Positions 6,921 to 8,924 of a stretch of DNA of 8,924 nucleotides are shown one piece after another; within the stretch, counting starts at the first letter, position 1; each line of letters opens with the position of its first letter. The translations under genes were made by a program, and so were the position numbers. Where the stretch lies: positions 24,631 through 33,554 of the forward strand of contig DCPV01000209.1 in assembly GCA_002323775.1 (NCBI GenBank), written 5' to 3'. Source of the stretch: Firmicutes bacterium UBA1535 (lineage in GTDB: Bacteria; Bacillota; Clostridia; Tissierellales; Sedimentibacteraceae). Below the pieces are notes generated by a model. It did no database searches and was not told the DNA's origin. It was given only the letters and a program-made list of their open reading frames with translations.

Positions 6921-7011
6921 AAAATCAATTTAAAATAAATATTAATAATTAGCATATAAAATACTTTGAATTAATATCTTTTAAATATTGTTTTGTTACT
7001 AATTTAACTAA

Positions 7012-7040
7012 ATTGTACATCCGAGTACATTTACTGTCAA
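7012..7040 (-). promoter_or_regulatory. Sigma-A promoter of the SulP gene
   Basis: On the minus strand TTGACA (7040-7035), exactly 17 bases, then TACAAT (7017-7012): a consensus -35 and a 5/6 -10 match. Transcription would begin near 7005, giving a leader of roughly 120 bases. Confidence 0.8.
7014..7029. promoter_or_regulatory. Dyad TGTAC-N6-GTACA inside the SulP promoter
   Basis: Perfect 5-bp arms separated by 6 bases overlap the -10 box and spacer of the SulP promoter, a position suited to a repressor. The arms are short and no regulator gene adjoins, so this is a candidate only. Confidence 0.35.
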
Positions 7041-7041
7041 G

Positions 7042-7058
7042 CTAAATAATTAATTTAG
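7042..7058. promoter_or_regulatory. AT-rich dyad CTAAAT-N5-ATTTAG
   Basis: A 6-bp perfect inverted repeat just upstream of the SulP -35 box and between the divergent promoters. It could be an operator or A/T-rich promoter flank; low specificity. Confidence 0.25.
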
Positions 7059-7087
7059 TCAAATTTCATGTCTTATTTAAAAGAATA

Positions 7088-7116
7088 TTGAATAATACGG
7101 TAAATTGTGTTATAAT
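7088..7116 (+). promoter_or_regulatory. Sigma-A promoter of the ECF S component gene
   Basis: TTGAAT (7088-7093), exactly 17 bases, then the consensus TATAAT (7111-7116). The predicted start near 7123 gives an untranslated leader of about 109 bases. Confidence 0.8.
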
Positions 7117-7159
7117 ATACAAGCTTGTTTTGGAGTGTGAATAAGACTCTCTAATATAT

Positions 7160-7190
7160 AAAATACTTTTATTTATTGTAAAGTATTTTT
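7160..7190 (+). terminator. Terminator-like hairpin in the ECF S leader
   Basis: AAAATACTTT (7160-7169) pairs perfectly with AAAGTATTTT (7180-7189) around a 10-base loop and ends in a run of five T. It lies between the promoter and the gene, where an attenuator or riboswitch expression platform would sit. Only about 37 transcribed bases precede it, and they match no riboswitch I recognise. With a single GC pair the stem is weak. Confidence 0.4.
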
Positions 7191-7218
7191 AGCAAATTGA
7201 AATTTTTTACTTAATCAT

Positions 7219-7224
7219 GGAGGG
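7219..7224 (+). promoter_or_regulatory. Shine-Dalgarno site that decides the ECF S start
   Basis: GGAGGG lies 7 bases before ATG 7232. It falls inside the extension that would begin at ATG 7217, which has no site of its own. Confidence 0.8.
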
Positions 7225-7231
7225 TAATCAG

Positions 7232-7756
7232 ATGAGAAACAAAAATTATGTTAAAGATTTAATTTTGACAGCATTTTTCATAGCTATGGGACTAATCTTG
7301 CCTATGGCATTTCACTATTTCGGAGGAACAGGTCCTGTGTTTTTACCTATGCACATCCCAGTTTTACTGTGTGGATTTGTATGTGGCTGGAAATATGGTT
7401 TAATTTCAGGAATAATAACACCAATATTATCAAGCATACTAACAGGTATGCCTCCAATGTTCCCTACGGGAGCGGCTATGATATGTGAATTAGCTGTGTA
7501 TGGCTTGCTCTGTGGATTGTTTTACAAAAGCCTTAAAAAGAATGTGTATCTATCCTTAATAATTTCAATGCTTGGCGGCAGAGTGGTGTCGGGTATAGCA
7601 AATATGATATTTTGGGGAATAGCTGGCAAGGCATATAGCTTAAGCATTTTTTTAACAGGAGCTTTTGTGACAGCAATACCAGGGATTATTATTCAAATTA
7701 TTATAATTCCAATAATAATTATTGCCTTAGAAAAGTCGGGTCAATTAAAAAACTAA
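7232..7756 (+). CDS. ECF transporter S component (substrate-binding membrane subunit), substrate unknown
   Basis: A 174-residue, very hydrophobic protein with about six membrane segments (roughly 9-28, 36-50, 54-70, 79-97, 104-129 and 138-166). Size and layout fit S components of energy-coupling factor vitamin transporters, of the ECF_trnsprt type. The first helix has A14-x3-A18, the AxxxA motif used to dock S components on EcfT. The loop PMHIPVLLCGF (39-49) and SSILTGMPPMFPTGAAM (67-83) recall family members proposed to carry pantothenate or other vitamins, but the ligand cannot be assigned. No EcfA, EcfA' or EcfT gene is near, so it should share a general ECF module encoded elsewhere (group II). 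It is a single-gene unit with its own promoter and terminator. Another small vitamin-uptake membrane protein is the main alternative. Confidence 0.82.
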   Translation: MRNKNYVKDLILTAFFIAMGLILPMAFHYFGGTGPVFLPMHIPVLLCGFVCGWKYGLISGIITPILSSILTGMPPMFPTGAAMICELAVYGLLCGLFYKSLKKNVYLSLIISMLGGRVVSGIANMIFWGIAGKAYSLSIFLTGAFVTAIPGIIIQIIIIPIIIIALEKSGQLKN

Positions 7757-7826
7757 ATTTTGCTTATTGAATATAAAATAATTTGAATAATTAGAATAAC
7801 ATAATATGACTGAGCAGTTTCGAAAT

Positions 7827-7867
7827 AAAAATTCTTTTGAAAAATTATTTTTCAAAAGAATTTTTTT
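7827..7867 (+). terminator. 18-bp perfect terminator stem after the ECF S gene
   Basis: AAAAATTCTTTTGAAAAA (7827-7844) and its exact inverse complement (7848-7865) flank the triloop TTA, followed by further T. It is symmetric enough to terminate in either direction. Confidence 0.85.
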
Positions 7868-7975
7868 ACTTGTATAAGATATTTTGATAAATTAGAGATT
7901 AATGTTATAGTTTTTGTTGCAATTTCTATGGATTAAAGTTAAAAAAAATAATTTGAAATTTTTTGAAAAAAAGTA

Positions 7976-8004
7976 TTGACAACTATATCGTATGGCGATA
8001 TAAT
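7976..8004 (+). promoter_or_regulatory. Full-consensus sigma-A promoter of the PadR-DUF2812 operon
   Basis: TTGACA (7976-7981), exactly 17 bases, TATAAT (7999-8004): both hexamers are perfect, preceded by A/T tracts. A promoter this strong would normally need a repressor, and the operators overlap it. Start expected near 8011. Confidence 0.93.
7984..8002. promoter_or_regulatory. Operator 1, TATATCG-N5-CGATATA
   Basis: A perfect 7-bp inverted repeat with centre TATGG. It covers the promoter spacer and the first bases of the -10 box, so a bound protein would block RNA polymerase. PadR is the likely ligand because it is the first gene of the operon. Confidence 0.8.
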
Positions 8005-8007
8005 TTA

Positions 8008-8026
8008 TATATCGTCATACGATATA
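8008..8026. promoter_or_regulatory. Operator 2, TATATCG-N5-CGATATA
   Basis: Same 7-bp arms as operator 1 with centre TCATA, placed over the predicted transcription start, its centre 24 bp from that of operator 1. The outer arms of sites 1 and 2 (ATATCGTATG and CATACGATAT) also form a 10-bp inverted repeat with each other. Confidence 0.8.
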
Positions 8027-8053
8027 AAGGCAAAGGATATAACGCCAAGAGAT

Positions 8054-8070
8054 ATATCGTCTGACAATAT
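8054..8070. promoter_or_regulatory. Operator 3, degenerate copy ATATCG-N5-CAATAT
   Basis: One mismatch to the perfect dyad, centre TCTGA, in the transcribed leader 24 bases before the PadR ATG. Its centre is 45 bp from that of operator 2. Probably a weaker auxiliary site. Confidence 0.6.
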
Positions 8071-8093
8071 TAGATGTTAGGAGGCTCTAGCTT

Positions 8094-8420
8094 ATGCCTG
8101 AAAATACAGATAAAATAGCACTTACGGAGGCAGTGTATTATATTTTGCTTTCGCTATATACACCTTTGCATGGATATGGAATTATGCAAAATGTTTTAAA
8201 AATTAGCAATGGGCGTGTAAACTTAGCGGCTGGTACTCTTTACGGTGCATTAACAACACTTCAAGAAAAGAGATGGATTATAGCCCTTGAGGAAGATGAA
8301 AGCTCACGAAAAAAAATATATAAAATAACTGATTTAGGTATGTTTGTTGTAGAAGCTGAAATTAAAAGGCTTGAGGAATTAGTAGATAATGGTCATGAGA
8401 TAGTGAGGAGGCGTGTTTAG
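8094..8420 (+). CDS. PadR family transcriptional regulator
   Basis: A 108-residue winged-helix DNA-binding protein of the short PadR class. Visible are the N-terminal helices LTEAVYYILLSLYTPLHGYGIMQ (10-32, with HGYGI at 26-30), the recognition-helix signature GTLYGALTTL (47-56), the basic wing RKKIYKITDLG (72-82) and a single C-terminal helix (about 83-104) for dimerisation; the larger PadR C-terminal domain is absent. AGGAGG (8079-8084) lies 9 bases before the ATG. The gene is first in an operon with the DUF2812 gene, whose start overlaps this stop by one base. It most likely represses its own operon through the three operators upstream. Such pairs often respond to antibiotics or membrane stress, but no inducer can be read from the sequence. 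Confidence 0.92.
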   Translation: MPENTDKIALTEAVYYILLSLYTPLHGYGIMQNVLKISNGRVNLAAGTLYGALTTLQEKRWIIALEEDESSRKKIYKITDLGMFVVEAEIKRLEELVDNGHEIVRRRV

Positions 8421-8924
8421 TGAAGCATAGTGAATATAAAGTTTTTACTATTTTTAATTTCGAAGATGAAGAAAAATGGTTAAATGAAAAGTCTGCTAAC
8501 GGTGAACATCTTACAGATGTAAGATTTTGTAAATATATATTTGAGGACGGTGAACCCGGAAAGTATATATATCGTTTAGAAATGCTTGAGGAGTATCCTA
8601 ATCACTATAAAAGCGTGGAATATATAAGGTTTTTAGAGGAAACTGGCGTTGAGCATATAGCTAGTATACTCAAATGGGTGTACCTGAGGAAAAAAGCAAG
8701 TGATGGACCATTTGACCTTTATTCTGACATAGACTCAAAAATAAAGCATTATGAGCGAATAATTAATCTTGCTAATATACTGATAATTATTCAATTGTTG
8801 ATTAGTATTCCGAATATAATAATACATGGCTTGATGGGAAATTTTATAAATAGTGTATATATACTAAATTTAACAATAGCTGGAGTGTTTTTTATAGCAA
8901 ACCAATCTTTAAAGTCTAAGGTAG
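8420..8924 (+). CDS. DUF2812 membrane protein, 3' end missing
   Basis: An open frame from GTG 8420 runs to the window edge (168 codons). The GTG shares its G with the PadR stop (TAGTG), and AGGAGG at 8406-8411 lies 8 bases upstream, so the two are translationally coupled. Residues about 5-110 match DUF2812: FTIFNFEDEEKWLNEKSANG (9-28), CKYIFEDGEPGKYIYRLEML (37-56), YIRFLEETGVEHI (68-80) and KWVYLRKKASDGPFDLYSDI (85-104). Two membrane segments follow (about 113-135 and 144-161), so the N-terminal domain should face the cytosol and the rest anchor it. The function of the family is not known to me. Its usual partner is a PadR regulator, as here, which suggests a regulated membrane-associated role. 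The length of the missing part cannot be judged. Confidence 0.88.
   Translation, partial: MKHSEYKVFTIFNFEDEEKWLNEKSANGEHLTDVRFCKYIFEDGEPGKYIYRLEMLEEYPNHYKSVEYIRFLEETGVEHIASILKWVYLRKKASDGPFDLYSDIDSKIKHYERIINLANILIIIQLLISIPNIIIHGLMGNFINSVYILNLTIAGVFFIANQSLKSKV

Larger units (their letters stand above)
6884..7231. other. Divergent control region between the SulP and ECF S genes
   Basis: This gene-free stretch of 348 bases holds one promoter facing each way with 47 bases between their -35 boxes, a dyad inside the SulP promoter, an AT-rich dyad between the promoters, the SulP ribosome-binding hairpin and a terminator-like hairpin in the ECF leader. ATATAAAATACTTT occurs twice (6954-6967 and 7156-7169). 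No small gene is seen. Confidence 0.75.
7757..8093. other. Intergenic region before the PadR gene
   Basis: A gene-free stretch of 337 bases. It holds the ECF terminator, then about 75 bases in which nothing is recognised, then A/T tracts at 7941-7973 directly upstream of the -35 box that could act as an UP element, and finally the PadR promoter with three operators. Confidence 0.7.

Noticed and set aside
6884..6955. 24-residue extension of the SulP protein from ATG 6955
   Set aside because: No Shine-Dalgarno precedes 6955, whereas AGGAG precedes ATG 6883; the extension also contains the ribosome-binding hairpin and has no family similarity that I recognise.
7123..7165. Small preQ1-type riboswitch in the ECF leader
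   Set aside because: A GGAGT/ACTCT stem is followed by an A-rich tail, but the expected loop and AAAAAAC-type tail residues are not present; no known riboswitch core could be matched.
6954..7169. Direct repeat ATATAAAATACTTT at 6954-6967 and 7156-7169, considered as mobile-element or attachment-site ends
   Set aside because: The repeat is short and AT-only apart from one base, in very AT-rich DNA; nothing between the copies looks mobile.
7217..7231. ECF S start at ATG 7217
   Set aside because: GGAGGG is part of that extension and is correctly spaced for ATG 7232.

Overview
The window looks like chromosomal DNA from a low-GC Gram-positive anaerobe of the class Clostridia. It is AT-rich throughout, has strong AGGAGG-type ribosome-binding sites and sigma-A-like promoters, and carries families common in these bacteria: a flavodiiron protein, a rubredoxin-fused NADH oxidoreductase, DUF1540, a solo ECF S component and a PadR/DUF2812 pair. 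A relative of Peptostreptococcaceae is a guess; the sequence does not fix the family.

Layout, left to right. (1) Bases 1-200 are the 3' end of a gene whose product ends in EGIK-type repeats, like the tail of Rpn/PD-(D/E)XK transposase-like nucleases. (2) 223-1848 encodes a complete L-glutamate gamma-semialdehyde (P5C) dehydrogenase, closed by a hairpin. (3) 2040-3242 encodes an A-type flavodiiron protein (FprA) with a full set of iron ligands, and 3335-4624 encodes a FAD/NADH oxidoreductase with its own N-terminal rubredoxin-like domain. Together they could pass electrons from NADH to O2 or NO. A perfect dyad sits before the first gene and a nested hairpin lies between the two. (4) 4719-5030 is a small cysteine-rich protein with two DUF1540 units, with its own promoter and a 12-bp dyad touching its ribosome-binding site. 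(5) A convergent terminator separates it from a minus-strand SulP/STAS anion transporter (5234-6883). (6) A divergent control region (6884-7231) holds a promoter for each side, dyads, and a terminator-like hairpin in the leader of a solo ECF transporter S component (7232-7756). (7) After an 18-bp perfect terminator stem, a near-consensus promoter carrying three copies of the operator ATATCG-N5-CGATAT drives a PadR regulator (8094-8420) and an overlapping DUF2812 membrane protein gene that runs off the end.

Functionally the window joins amino-acid oxidation (P5C dehydrogenase makes NADH), NADH-driven O2/NO removal, anion and vitamin uptake, and a PadR circuit that is probably self-regulated. 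Most starts were chosen by Shine-Dalgarno position. In three cases (FprA, SulP, ECF S) the longest reading frame begins too early, because the Shine-Dalgarno sequence lies inside its 5' extension. No tRNA, rRNA, CRISPR array or insertion sequence was seen. The most distinctive element is the three-operator PadR promoter; nothing here proves a wholly new system.
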